A stretch of 64,000 nt of DNA from Micromonospora yasonensis. GTDB taxonomy: Bacteria; Actinomycetota; Actinomycetes; Mycobacteriales; Micromonosporaceae. Shown here piece by piece: positions 17,778 to 25,825 of this stretch; the stretch's first letter is position 1; every line of letters starts with the position of its first letter. Below the pieces are notes generated by a model. It was not told the origin of the DNA and did no database searches. It worked only from the letters and a program-made list of their open reading frames with translations. Where the stretch lies: contig NZ_JAPDPH010000005.1 in NCBI RefSeq assembly GCF_026013475.1, positions 25,199 through 89,198 on the forward strand, in the 5' to 3' direction. A program made the translations under genes and the position numbers.

Positions 17778-18415
17778 GCACAACCTCCCACTAAAATTGA
17801 GGAACTGAAATGTGTCACTGCGCGGCAGCGGTGTCAATAGCGGTTGGCCAGTGGCTAGGGTCAGGTCCTTGATGTGTAGAGCCGCGACACGACTGTGGCT
17901 TCGCACCCGGGTTTCGCAATCTGGCCAACTACAGGACCAGATTCCTGCCCGAGAACTGCGAATTCCGCAACCACATCGTCGCTTAAGCAAGGGACGCCGC
18001 ATGCCAATTGCCGCCCATCACGATGCGTCGGCCGGCTTAGTCGTCGAACGCTTGCCGCTACGGCTACCGTGCGCGGCCTTAACGTAGGTGCTCTTCGTAG
18101 CCGAGACGCTGATTGCCTTTTCATTGATCTCGGTCTCTCAAAAGCGTCTGGAGCGACAGCTTGGGTAGCCCTTTCTGGGCCGTTCAGCGACGGTTTCTGT
18201 CCCATGCCGCCAAACCCGCTCGGGCTATGGCTTTCGCAGCGGCCAACGGAGCGGGCGGCGTTTCGCTAGTGGTCTGGTCCTTTGGCACGCGGTCATCACG
18301 ACGCCTTACCCGCCAGGCGAAACGCCCAGGCCCGGTCCGGCAACACCCGTGGATCCACAGAACCTGTAGGATAACAATCAATCAGTCTGTACAAGACGAC
18401 TCGAATGGTTGGTCA
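17778..18415. other. 638-bp stretch with no confident gene
   Basis: Overlapping frames on both strands carry no recognisable domain or ribosome site. The right end (GTAGGATAAC near 18366) may hold the promoter of the TlpA-like gene. The stretch could contain remnants of a transposase, but I cannot show it. Confidence 0.4.
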
Positions 18416-18958
18416 ATGAAGCGGCGATGTTTTCTGGCGCTGACGGCTGTGCTTGCAGGCGTGACGGGTTGCGGCAATGCTCCGCAGGCATCTGATGAAC
18501 TTACTCTACGGCTAATTCAACCGAAGGATCGGGTTCCGGCGCCAGAGTTCACAGGACGATTGTTGTCTAGTCCTCAAGTTTTCAATCCGTTTGCATCGCA
18601 ATCACCCGCGACGGTTATCAACTTTTGGGCATCCTGGTGCGCTCCGTGCCGCCTTGAAGCGCCCCAGTTGCAGCTAACTTATGAAGAGTATGCCAAAGAG
18701 GGCGTAAGCTTCGTCGGCGTCAACTCCAATGACAGTGAGACGAAGGCTCTATCATTTGTAGAAGCATTCCACTTGACTTACCCCAATATCTTCGATCCTC
18801 CAGGCAGGGTTGCTGCGAAGTATCGCGCCATCGTCTCAAATCCACAGCCAGGGACAGTAGTCGTGGACCGCCGTGGGCGGGTGTCCGCCCGTATTGTCGG
18901 CGGAGTGGCGAGGGACGATTTGCGGCATGTTCTTAGTCAGACTCTCTCGGAGAAGTAG
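18416..18958 (+). CDS. TlpA/ResA-like thiol-disulphide lipoprotein
   Basis: 180 residues from ATG 18416. The lipoprotein signal MKRRCFLALTAVLAGVTGC places the lipidated Cys at residue 19. The thioredoxin-like fold starts near residue 35, with the active site WASWCAPCRLEAP and the cis-Pro segment NPQPGTVVVDRRG. Family members (TlpA, ResA, DsbE) reduce or exchange disulphides outside the membrane, for example on apocytochrome c, and receive electrons from CcdA. A CcdA gene lies 5.3 kb downstream in the same element. The ribosome site is weak (GGTTGGTC). The gene is markedly AT-richer than the host, as is the PadR gene that follows. Confidence 0.88.
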   Translation: MKRRCFLALTAVLAGVTGCGNAPQASDELTLRLIQPKDRVPAPEFTGRLLSSPQVFNPFASQSPATVINFWASWCAPCRLEAPQLQLTYEEYAKEGVSFVGVNSNDSETKALSFVEAFHLTYPNIFDPPGRVAAKYRAIVSNPQPGTVVVDRRGRVSARIVGGVARDDLRHVLSQTLSEK

Positions 18959-19081
18959 GGCCTAACGCGCCCTCAAGTTATGCAGGCAAGCAGCACGATT
19001 CGTAAGGTGACGCCCTTGCCCTACGGAACCTGCTTTCGAGCGGTTGCAGGTGGCTTAGGCGCTAGAAAGTTGGAGTTGAGG

Positions 19082-19576
19082 GTGATCAGAGAGGACTACG
19101 CCATTGCGTTGGGCTTGCTTGCAGTGAAGCCTATGCACGGGTACGACTTACGTAATGCTTTCCAAGCCCTGTTTCCCGATGATAAACCACCTGCTTACGG
19201 ACAACTTTATAGAATCATAGCTAGATTGGCCAAAATGAAAGCTCTTGCGAGCCAAACCATTGGTCGAGATCAAGGGCCAGATAGGCTCCAATACAAAGCC
19301 ACTGAGGAGGGAAGAAGTATGCTAGATAAGTGGCTGAACATGCCTTTTGTGCCGCAAGATGACATGGCAAGCCTGCCGAAACGAATAGTTCTGGGGCTTC
19401 ACTGCGGTAAGCCAACTTCTTGGGCTCTCGGCCGGATTGACGAAGCTGAGGAAATTGTTCTGCAGAGGTCAAATGAACTGAAGGCTGACCTTGGGAGCAG
19501 CTTTAGGGTGTTCCAGAACCGCGCTCTGGTTCAGTGGCTGGAGTTTTCTCGATTGCATCTCGACGGATCGTCGTAA
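19082..19576 (+). CDS. PadR-family transcriptional regulator
   Basis: 164 residues from GTG 19082 (TTGGAG upstream); the longer frame from 18980 lacks support. The winged helix is IREDYAIALGLLAVKPMHGYDLRNAF, then PAYGQLYRIIARLAKMKALAS and the wing QYKATEEGRSMLDKWL. The C-terminal region is predicted helical, as in PadR subfamily proteins that dimerise through it. PadR proteins repress drug-efflux or stress genes in response to small ligands. It follows the TlpA-like gene by 123 bases on the same strand and may control it. Low GC suggests acquisition from outside the host clade. Confidence 0.85.
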   Translation: MIREDYAIALGLLAVKPMHGYDLRNAFQALFPDDKPPAYGQLYRIIARLAKMKALASQTIGRDQGPDRLQYKATEEGRSMLDKWLNMPFVPQDDMASLPKRIVLGLHCGKPTSWALGRIDEAEEIVLQRSNELKADLGSSFRVFQNRALVQWLEFSRLHLDGSS

Positions 19577-19691
19577 TTCCCATACACGGCCATAACGCAG
19601 TCCCCCCCAAGCCTGTAAGGCTTCTAGCCTCGGCCCTTCGTTAACTCGGCCCTTCGTTAAGGGCTGTCCACGGGCTGGGCTGGAAACGCAG

Positions 19692-20745
19692 AAGTGCCTT
19701 CTGTTCAGGGAAAATAGGGCTTGTCGAGAGTCCTGATCATCCCGTCACGGAAGGCACTTGCTGGGTGAAGGCTACCGCAACACGTCCGAAGATCGTGGTG
19801 ACCGGCGACCGGCGAGGCGTGGTCGGTCACGCTGGTGCCCGCCTGCTCGCCGATGTGGCGGATGCGACCGGGTTGACCAGCGCGTTCGGCCTGGCTTGTG
19901 CTGGTTTGCGGCAGCGGCAGCGGCAGCGGCAGGGCGGTCACGATCCGGGTCGCGTTGCGGTCGATCTGGCGGTGATGCTCGCCGACGGCGGTGAAGCGAT
20001 CGCCGATCTGGCGGCGCTACGGGATCAGGCCGGCCTGTTCGCGCCGGTCGCCTCCGATCCGACGGCGTAGCGGCTGCTGTCACAACTGGACGAGACGCTG
20101 CTGGCCGAACTGCGGGCCGCGCGGGCTCAGGCGTGGCAGGTGGCCTGGGCCCAGCACGCCGAGACCCGCGACCGAGCCTTCCCGCAGGTCAGCGTGGCCG
20201 GGCAGACGGTCGCAGGCCTGGTCGTGGACATGGACGCCTCGATCGTGCTCTGCCATTCCGAGAAGGAGTCAGCGACGCGGACCTGGAAGAAGACATTCAT
20301 GTATCACCCGTTGTTCTGCTTCCTGGACAACACCGGCGAAGCATTATCCGGCCTGCTGCGTGAGGGCAGGGCCGGGTCCAACACCACCGCCGATCACATC
20401 ACCGTCCTTGATCAGGCCCTGGCGCAGATCCCGGATGAGCACCGGCACGGCACCCCGATCCTGATCCGCAGTGATTCAGCCGGTTCCAGTCACGGCTTCC
20501 TCGCCCACATACGCGGCCTGCGCGAGCAGCACCTGGACATCCGGTTCTCCGTCGGCGCCGCGATCACCGAACCCGTCCGACAGGCCATCACGGCCGCCAC
20601 CGGCTGGGTTCCCGCCCTCGACACCGATTGGGATCTGCGCGAGCATGCCGAGATCTGCGAGATCACCGGCCTACTCGACGCTGCCGGCTGGCCCGACGGG
20701 ACCCAGTTCATCGTCCGCCGCGAACGTCCGCACACCGCCGCCGGA
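19692..20745 (+). mobile_element. IS1380-like insertion sequence remnant (tnp interrupted and truncated)
   Basis: The left end carries a 10-bp inverted pair AAGTGCCTTC/GAAGGCACTT (19692-19701, 19750-19759) and TTCAGGGAAAATAGGGCTTG, which look like an IS1380 end. The transposase starts at GTG 19765 (MKATATRPKIVVTGDRRGVV) and stops at TAG 20068 where family members have Trp (TA-W-RLL). Reading continues RLLSQLDETLLAELRAARAQ, VAGLVVDMDASIVLCHSEKE, RSDSAGSSHGFLAHIRGL up to FIVRRERPH near 20738, where similarity ends. About a third of the transposase and the right end are missing. Confidence 0.8.
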
Positions 20746-20922
20746 CACGCGCCCGGGAGGTCAGCGGCGCGATCCCGGGAGGCGGCGAGGCCACCTGCCC
20801 GGATGACGAGGGACGGGACACACCCGCCATCGCAGACGACATCAACCAGTGCCGCCGCCCCCTCGCCCCGCTGGCCGGGGAGCGTGGGGGCGCAGAGCCG
20901 TTGGACGGGGTACGCTGCGTCG

Positions 20923-21246
20923 ATGCGCGCGCCGCTCTGGCAGCACACCGTCGACCGGCTGGGGGACACCAGCACGATCATGCTGTCCGGAGAGCTCGAT
21001 CTATCCGCCGACCGGGAGGTGCGGGAGGCGATCATCGGCGAGCTTCAGCGACCCGGCCTCACCCGCCTCCTCATCGACATGCAAGCGGTCACCTTCATCG
21101 ACTCCACCGTGACCGCCACGCTCGTCTACACCTCCAACGCCGCCCACAAGTCAGACCGCCAATTCACCATCTCGCCTAGCCAACGCGTGCGCCGAATCGT
21201 GGAACTCACCGGGCTGTCGTATCTGCTCGACCCAGCGGACCGATAG
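20923..21246 (+). CDS. STAS-domain protein (anti-sigma factor antagonist-like)
   Basis: 107 residues from ATG 20923. The open frame continues upstream into the IS remnant, but the STAS fold begins here: TIMLSGELDLSADREVREAI, LIDMQAVTFIDSTVTATLVY, FTISPSQRVRRIVELTGLSYLL. The segment FIDS carries the Ser phosphorylated in SpoIIAA/RsbV-type antagonists, which bind an anti-sigma kinase. No partner kinase or sigma gene is adjacent. The ribosome site is weak. The open frame fuses the broken transposase to this gene, so its promoter may come from the IS. Confidence 0.75.
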   Translation: MRAPLWQHTVDRLGDTSTIMLSGELDLSADREVREAIIGELQRPGLTRLLIDMQAVTFIDSTVTATLVYTSNAAHKSDRQFTISPSQRVRRIVELTGLSYLLDPADR

Positions 21247-21398
21247 TTCCTCGGGCTACGCCGGCCACCCCGCCCCTGCCCGTTCACGGCCGACACATTG
21301 CAGTGAGTAATGACATCGCTGGCATAGATGGCCATATCTCATGGGTTCCGAAGATGCCGGCCGGCGGCCAGACGCCTAGCCGGCAAACCCCAAGGGAA

Positions 21399-21674
21399 TC
21401 AATTTGCGTGACCCGAAGCGCGGGATTGACTCCGGCTCGGCCATCCCAGGAAACGATCGAACAGTTCCGCGTCGCTGCACGCGTCGTCCGGCCGCAGCTT
21501 GCCCAGGTCGTCCGCCGCCTCGCCGAGCAGACCGGCCAGATAGACGAACAGGCACACTCGATCCCGCTCGTACTCGGCCAGTAGCGCCAACTTGGCGTCT
21601 CCGCACGGCCACGGGTGGCCGCAACCCCTGCACAGCCAGATCGGCCGGATCGGCGTGTGCGGACGGCGAGTCAC
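21399..21674 (-). CDS. Hypothetical protein with Cys motif (fourth gene of a coupled operon)
   Basis: 91 residues from GTG 21674, whose GTGA overlaps the stop of the helix-turn-helix gene. It reads RRPHTPIRPIWLCRGCGHPWPCG, where CxxCxxxxxC could bind zinc or iron, then AKLALLAEYERDRVCLFVYLAGLLGEAADDLGKLRP and AELFDRFLGWPSR. Proteins with this CRGCGHPWPCG...LFDRFLGW layout are widespread unnamed actinobacterial proteins (recollection), often beside XRE regulators. Function unknown. Confidence 0.75.
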   Translation of the reverse strand: MTRRPHTPIRPIWLCRGCGHPWPCGDAKLALLAEYERDRVCLFVYLAGLLGEAADDLGKLRPDDACSDAELFDRFLGWPSRSQSRASGHAN

Positions 21675-22072
21675 GATGACCACCCCGACTCCGCCAACAG
21701 CCGGTGCAGCTCACGGCACACGCACCCCGGGGCCGGCTGGGCGAGGAGCTGCCGAATCTGCGCCTCTGTCTCCTGCTCTCGAAGCCGGCGCGCCAGGGCG
21801 TCCGTGCGGCCCCACGCCGCCAGTAGCGCGCCCTCCAGCCCCAACACCACGTCACAGGCTTTCCAGAACTCACGAGGCGCGCACTGGCGTCCCACCTCCA
21901 CATTGGCGATGGTGCTGCGTGACCAACGCGCCAGCACCGCCAACCGATCCTGCGTTACCCGCGCCTCCGCAAGGACACGCCCCAACGTCCGGCGAGACTC
22001 CGCCACCGCATCGGGCGTCACCACATTCAACCGGCTGGGAGCCGCGAGCGCGGCCAAGACGGAAGCTGTCAC
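21671..22072 (-). CDS. Helix-turn-helix regulator (third gene of a coupled operon)
   Basis: 133 residues from GTG 22072, which overlaps the upstream stop as GTGA. The helix-turn-helix is at ~25-75: ESRRTLGRVLAEARVTQDRLAVLARWSRSTIANVEVGRQ, an XRE-like pattern. A helical segment with LRREQETEAQIRQLL-type sequence follows. It lacks the DUF5753 sensor half seen in the divergent XRE gene at 22734. It is probably a DNA-binding partner in this small operon; its target is unknown. Confidence 0.75.
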   Translation of the reverse strand: MTASVLAALAAPSRLNVVTPDAVAESRRTLGRVLAEARVTQDRLAVLARWSRSTIANVEVGRQCAPREFWKACDVVLGLEGALLAAWGRTDALARRLREQETEAQIRQLLAQPAPGCVCRELHRLLAESGWSS

Positions 22073-22332
22073 CGCCGGCCACCGCCCCCATCAGACCGAC
22101 CAGCCCGCGGCCCACCCGGCGCGCCCTCCGCAGCGGTGTGCGTCGGCATCAACCCGGCTATCCGTCCGTTCTTGATTCTCCAAGCCCTCAGGGTCTCGCC
22201 AGCGCGCACCAGCCGGGGACAACTACCGTCGGCCTGGCAGCGGGAGCACACGTTTCGGTGATGGAAGTCCACGACGAAGCCTGCCATCATCACGGCGAAC
22301 GGTGGTGCAGGCTGCGGCGTTTCCACGCTCAC
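22069..22332 (-). CDS. Hypothetical protein with CxxC (second gene of a coupled operon)
   Basis: 87 residues from GTG 22332, coupled by GTGA to the 73-residue gene upstream. Core: FAVMMAGFVVDFHHRNVCSRCQADGSCPRLVRAGETLRAWR, with CxxC plus a third Cys and two His. The C-terminus is Gly/Arg-rich. No family name known. The ORF can be read further upstream, but the exact stop-start overlap sets this start. Confidence 0.65.
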   Translation of the reverse strand: MSVETPQPAPPFAVMMAGFVVDFHHRNVCSRCQADGSCPRLVRAGETLRAWRIKNGRIAGLMPTHTAAEGAPGGPRAGRSDGGGGRR

Positions 22333-22550
22333 AGCCGATCCCCACGTGGCCGTCGGGCCGCGTGATCGGCGCGCCACGTGCCACCCCGCGTCAGCAGGGG
22401 CCGATCCTGGGCCAGTGGCATCGTCGGGGCGTTCCACGAGGGCGTTGGACGGAGATGGCCGCCGTAGGCACCGCCACGGTGGGCATACGCCGAGCGATCT
22501 ACCACGTCCACCGGCTCCCGCTCGCGCTGGAACCACTTCCATCGGGGCAT
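22329..22550 (-). CDS. 73-residue hypothetical protein (first gene of a coupled operon)
   Basis: ATG 22550 has GGAGGTGA six bases upstream, the best ribosome site in the operon. Sequence: MPRWKWFQREREPVDVVDRS, AYAHRGGAYGGHLRPTPSWN, then a polar tail. I recall similar short proteins next to XRE/DUF397 genes in Micromonosporaceae but no function. It is divergent from the XRE-DUF5753 gene, with 183 bases between starts. Confidence 0.7.
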   Translation of the reverse strand: MPRWKWFQREREPVDVVDRSAYAHRGGAYGGHLRPTPSWNAPTMPLAQDRPLLTRGGTWRADHAARRPRGDRL

Positions 22551-22733
22551 CCAAGTCACCTCCGGCCTCCGTCTACCAGGCTCGCTGCCAGCTACGATCC
22601 GGCGGCATCGATGCGCCGTGCAACACTCCAGACGAGACGATCGCGCAGAGACGCGCCTAGCGGGCGATGATGCAAGAGCCGTCTCACGGCAAGTCGAATG
22701 ACGCGTCAGGATGAGACAGGGAGGATGGTGCCG

Positions 22734-23600
22734 ATGAGCGAAGCGGGATCGACGGTGCCGAGGCGGGAGCTTGGCCGGCTGCTTAGGCAGGCCCGGGAGC
22801 AAGCCGGCATCGGCCTGGAAGCTGCGGCCTCTGATCTTGAATGGTCGCGGGCCAAGATGTACCGCATCGAGTCGGGGCAGACTCCCGTACGCGCGCTCGA
22901 CGTTGACCAGATGTGCCGCCTGTACGGGGCCTCACCGGAGATGACCGAAGTTCTGATCAGTCTGGCCAAGGAGTCCAAGAGCAAGGGCTGGTATCACGCC
23001 TACGGGGAGATCATCCCTCGATGGTTTGAGCTGTACGTAGGGCTTGAGTCTGCGGCCAGCCGGATACGGACCTACGAACATGCTCTGGTGCCCGGCCTGT
23101 TGCAGACACCCAACTACGCCGCTGAGGTAGTACGGACTCGACCAGGTGTCACCGACGAAGAGGTTGCCAAGCTCGTTGGACTCCGCACGGAGCGTCAACG
23201 TCTCCTAGTCCGAAAGAGGCCAGCAGCTCCCTCGTTGGAAGTGATCATTGAGGAGGCGCTACTACACGCGAACGTGCCGGGCATGGCCGGGCAGATAGAT
23301 CGACTCATGGAAGCCGGCGAGGCACCCAACGTGTCCGTCAGGCTCCTACCACTGAACAAGAGACTGAGCCAGGTAGCCATTGCCGGTAGCTTCGTCATTC
23401 TAGATTTCCCGACGAATGGTGCTCGGTCTGCCGAGCCGACAACCGTCTATAACGAGGGGCTCTCGGGAGCGCTCTACATCGATCGCCTTGAAGAGGTCAG
23501 AGCGTATGCCGAGGTTTGGAACACCCTCACGTCTCAGGCATTGAGCGTGGAGGAGTCCCACAAAATAATGCAAGGAATCAAGGAGAGGTATCATGACTAA
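22734..23600 (+). CDS. XRE-family regulator with DUF5753 sensor domain
   Basis: 288 residues from ATG 22734; GGGAGG lies nine bases upstream, and earlier starts (22698, 22725) sit on or before this site. N-terminal helix-turn-helix: RRELGRLLRQAREQAGIGLEAAASDLEWSRAKMYRIESGQ. The DUF5753 half begins near residue 85 with WYHAYGEIIPRWFELYVGLESAASRIRTYEHALVPGLLQTPNYAAEV and ends with GALYIDRLEEVRAYAEVWNTL. Such proteins pair with DUF397 proteins and act in development and antibiotic control in actinomycetes (BldB/AbaA-like loci; ligand unknown). It overlaps the DUF397 gene by eight bases and diverges from the four-gene operon. Confidence 0.92.
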   Translation: MSEAGSTVPRRELGRLLRQAREQAGIGLEAAASDLEWSRAKMYRIESGQTPVRALDVDQMCRLYGASPEMTEVLISLAKESKSKGWYHAYGEIIPRWFELYVGLESAASRIRTYEHALVPGLLQTPNYAAEVVRTRPGVTDEEVAKLVGLRTERQRLLVRKRPAAPSLEVIIEEALLHANVPGMAGQIDRLMEAGEAPNVSVRLLPLNKRLSQVAIAGSFVILDFPTNGARSAEPTTVYNEGLSGALYIDRLEEVRAYAEVWNTLTSQALSVEESHKIMQGIKERYHD

Positions 23601-23784
23601 TCTGACCGGCGCAGTCTGGCGGAAGAGCAGCCGCAGCAGCTCTCAGGGCAACTGCGTGGAGGTAGCCGCGAACCTCCCAGGCCTCGTTGCCGTCCGGGAC
23701 AGCAAAGACCAGCACGGGCCGGCGCTGGTCTTCACCCCCGCTGGCTGGGAAGCCTTCCTTCGCTTCACCAAGACGGCAAAGTAG
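23593..23784 (+). CDS. DUF397 protein, partner of XRE regulator
   Basis: 63 residues: MTNLTGAVWRKSSRSSSQGN, CVEVAANLPGLVAVRDSKDQ, then ALVFTPAGWEAFLRF. The WRKSSRS...CVEVA...VRDSKDP-G..L.F....W..F pattern defines DUF397. These are short cytoplasmic proteins thought to modulate the adjacent XRE-DUF5753 regulator. A paralogous pair is at 51117-52215, where the same eight-base overlap is seen. Confidence 0.93.
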   Translation: MTNLTGAVWRKSSRSSSQGNCVEVAANLPGLVAVRDSKDQHGPALVFTPAGWEAFLRFTKTAK

Positions 23785-23916
23785 CCCTCTCGGTGCCGCG
23801 CCAACCGCCGAGTGCCCACCTCAAGCAGGGAACGTATGGCCAGGGCGCAGGTGCGGTGAGCCCCCGTGAGGCCAGACGCCCACGCATTGGCCGGCACGGC
23901 GATCACTGACGGGCAG

Positions 23917-23957
23917 CCATAGGGGTGGTCTACCTGCACAGAGGGCCACCCCTATGG
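23917..23957. terminator. 12-bp perfect hairpin, related to the one at 25752
   Basis: CCATAGGGGTGG and CCACCCCTATGG pair around a 17-base loop containing ACCTGCACAGA. It lies 132 bases after the DUF397 stop. The loop and flanks match the hairpin at 25752. Confidence 0.65.
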
Positions 23958-24235
23958 ACTAGCAGTTACCCTCAATCACGACCAGGATTCAACTAGTGGA
24001 CCGCTCCCACCATGAGATCGTTTTTCGATTCCAGCCTACCGGGCCCGGCCGATCTCAACCTGGGCGCGCTACCCCACAGACAACCCGGAGTGGCCCGGGG
24101 TGGTGGGCATCTTCGGCCACGCAAGGTGAGATTGGCGGAATACCCTAGACGCGGGGTCTACCCAACCGGCAGCTACCATGCCTTGCAGGCCCAGGCCGAT
24201 GAGCGGGCACAAACAGCGCGACCGTGAGGACCAAG

Positions 24236-24982
24236 GTGGGCGAGAAATTCGGCGAAATAGCCCTATCGGGAAGTTTTCCCCTCGCGATCCTCGTATCGCT
24301 TCTCGCGGGCCTGGCGAGCTTCCTCTCGCCTTGCGTACTGCCACTGATTCCAGGTTATGTGGCATACGTCACCGGGCTTACCGGACGAGACCTAGAGCAA
24401 CAGCGCCGGGGGCGGGTGGTCGCAGGTGCGCTGCTCTTCATTGCAGGCTTTTCACTAGTTTTTGTTACCACGCTGGTAATGGGCTCTCAATTAGGGAGAG
24501 CGCTATTTGCGCATCAGCGAATGATAGAGGTCGTCGGTGGCTTGCTCGTCGCAGGACTCGGCGCAATTTACATGGGCCTCATTCCAAAGCTCCAAACCGA
24601 ATGGCGAATTAGGAAACTTCCCCCCGTAGGTGTGTGGTCGGCACCGCTCGTCGGCATTGTCTTTGCACTTTCGTGGACTCCTTGCGTCGGGCCGACACTT
24701 GGGGCGGTGATGCAACTTGCAATCGTTAACCACACCGAGCAGCGTGCGCTCATGCTCGCCGCCGCCTACTGCGCAGGAATCGGCGTCCCCTTCCTCATCT
24801 TCGCCATCTACTTCCGTCGCCTCCTGGGAGTTTTCCGATTCATCCGTCGACACAATGGAGTTGTCTCCAAAGTTGGCGGATTGCTGCTGATTGCCGTAGG
24901 GATAGCGTTGGCGACTGGCGCATGGAACTCGTTCACCATCTGGCTGAGAGCAGCTTTTTCGACTTTTGACGTGCTCGTTTAA
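24236..24982 (+). CDS. ccdA: CcdA-type cytochrome c biogenesis / thiol electron-transfer membrane protein
   Basis: About 248 residues; I choose GTG 24236 because GAGGACC precedes it, but GTG 24224 is possible. Six membrane segments are apparent. The two CcdA Cys motifs are present: LASFLSPCVLPLIPGYVAYV in the first helix and ALSWTPCVGPTLGAV in the fourth. CcdA carries electrons from cytoplasmic thioredoxin to extracytoplasmic thiol proteins such as ResA/TlpA. The TlpA-like lipoprotein at 18416 is the obvious partner although it is not adjacent. No cytochrome or ResB/ResC genes lie in the element. Confidence 0.9.
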   Translation: MGEKFGEIALSGSFPLAILVSLLAGLASFLSPCVLPLIPGYVAYVTGLTGRDLEQQRRGRVVAGALLFIAGFSLVFVTTLVMGSQLGRALFAHQRMIEVVGGLLVAGLGAIYMGLIPKLQTEWRIRKLPPVGVWSAPLVGIVFALSWTPCVGPTLGAVMQLAIVNHTEQRALMLAAAYCAGIGVPFLIFAIYFRRLLGVFRFIRRHNGVVSKVGGLLLIAVGIALATGAWNSFTIWLRAAFSTFDVLV

Positions 24983-25230
24983 TAAGGTGTCGCATCAGCC
25001 CACAGAGGGCCACCAAAGTGGCTGCTCCCAAGCATTTGTGCCACGAGCGTTACAACTGGACATAAATGCGGCACATCCCGTTATGCGATGCAGAGCTCAA
25101 TTGATCTTGCGCGAGGCGTCGAAATACCACCCCTCCGCCTCTAGGCACTCAAGCGAACTCACAGGGGTTGCGGAGCGCAACTTCCGCATCTACTGTCGGT
25201 GACGCATCGACACCCATCCACGGGAGGACT

Positions 25231-25659
25231 CATGGGCAAGTTCGATCTTCGCCGGCTTCGACTGGCCACCCTGGCAGCGCTGTCCGCAGCAGCGATCACG
25301 GTCACCGCAGCACCGGTAGCGGCGCAGGCCTCGCCAGGTCCGCTCGCGGGCGGAGGATGCCTCACCGGCGGGTCACCCTGGAACGTGGGCGTCTGCTCCT
25401 CCGACAACGGCGTGACTGTGTTCGGGGACCTCTACATCAACAGCCGTGGCAGCCTCGGCAGCAGTTGCTACACCTACTACAGGCTGCTCGACACCACGAC
25501 TGGCAACTGGGTCGCAAACAGTGGGAACCAGGACTCTACCTCGGCCACCACCCGAACATCTCCGCCCCGAAGCTATCGGGCCACCGTTACCGCAACTACG
25601 GATACGTCTACGTCGACGGCGTCAATGTCTTCAATGGTGTCAGCAAGGACACCTTCTGA
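25231..25659 (+). pseudogene. Frameshifted small secreted protein
   Basis: ATG 25231 has GGGAGGACTC upstream. The signal peptide (FDLRRLRLATLAALSAAAIT, then APVAAQA) precedes CLTGGSPWNVGVCSSDNGVTV and LGSSCYTYYRLLDTTTGNWV. After ANSGNQ (~25535) the same frame turns into Ser/Thr-rich noise to 25717, while the +1 frame reads LYLGHHPNISAPKLSGHRYR, NYGYVYVDGVNVFNGVSKDTF and stops at 25659. One lost base in the codon after CAG-GA explains both. It could also be a sequencing error. Confidence 0.65.
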
Positions 25660-25751
25660 CGGCAGCCAGCTCGGCACATGCGCCGAATGTGAGCCCGATG
25701 TGAGCCCGGACGGTTGAGAACCAGCCGACATGTAAACCCCCTGAGAAGCAG

Positions 25752-25791
25752 CCGTAGGGGTGCCGACCTGCACAGATAGGCACCCCTACGG
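25752..25791. terminator. 13-bp perfect hairpin, related to the one at 23917
   Basis: CCGTAGGGGTGCC and GGCACCCCTACGG pair around GACCTGCACAGATA. It lies between the frameshifted secreted gene and attR. Confidence 0.65.
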
Positions 25792-25825
25792 ACTCGCGAT
25801 CATGCCCAAAGATTAACGGGATTCA

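Noticed and set aside
17861..18205. Possible transposase remnant on the minus strand (a Lys/Ser/Thr-rich stretch near 18060-18120)
   Set aside because: Reading frames have no start with a ribosome site and no transposase motif; the similarity could not be supported.
25231..25717. Reading the secreted protein as an intact 162-residue protein in one frame
   Set aside because: The second half in that frame is Ser/Thr noise, while the neighbouring frame carries a coherent protein end; a frameshift explains both.
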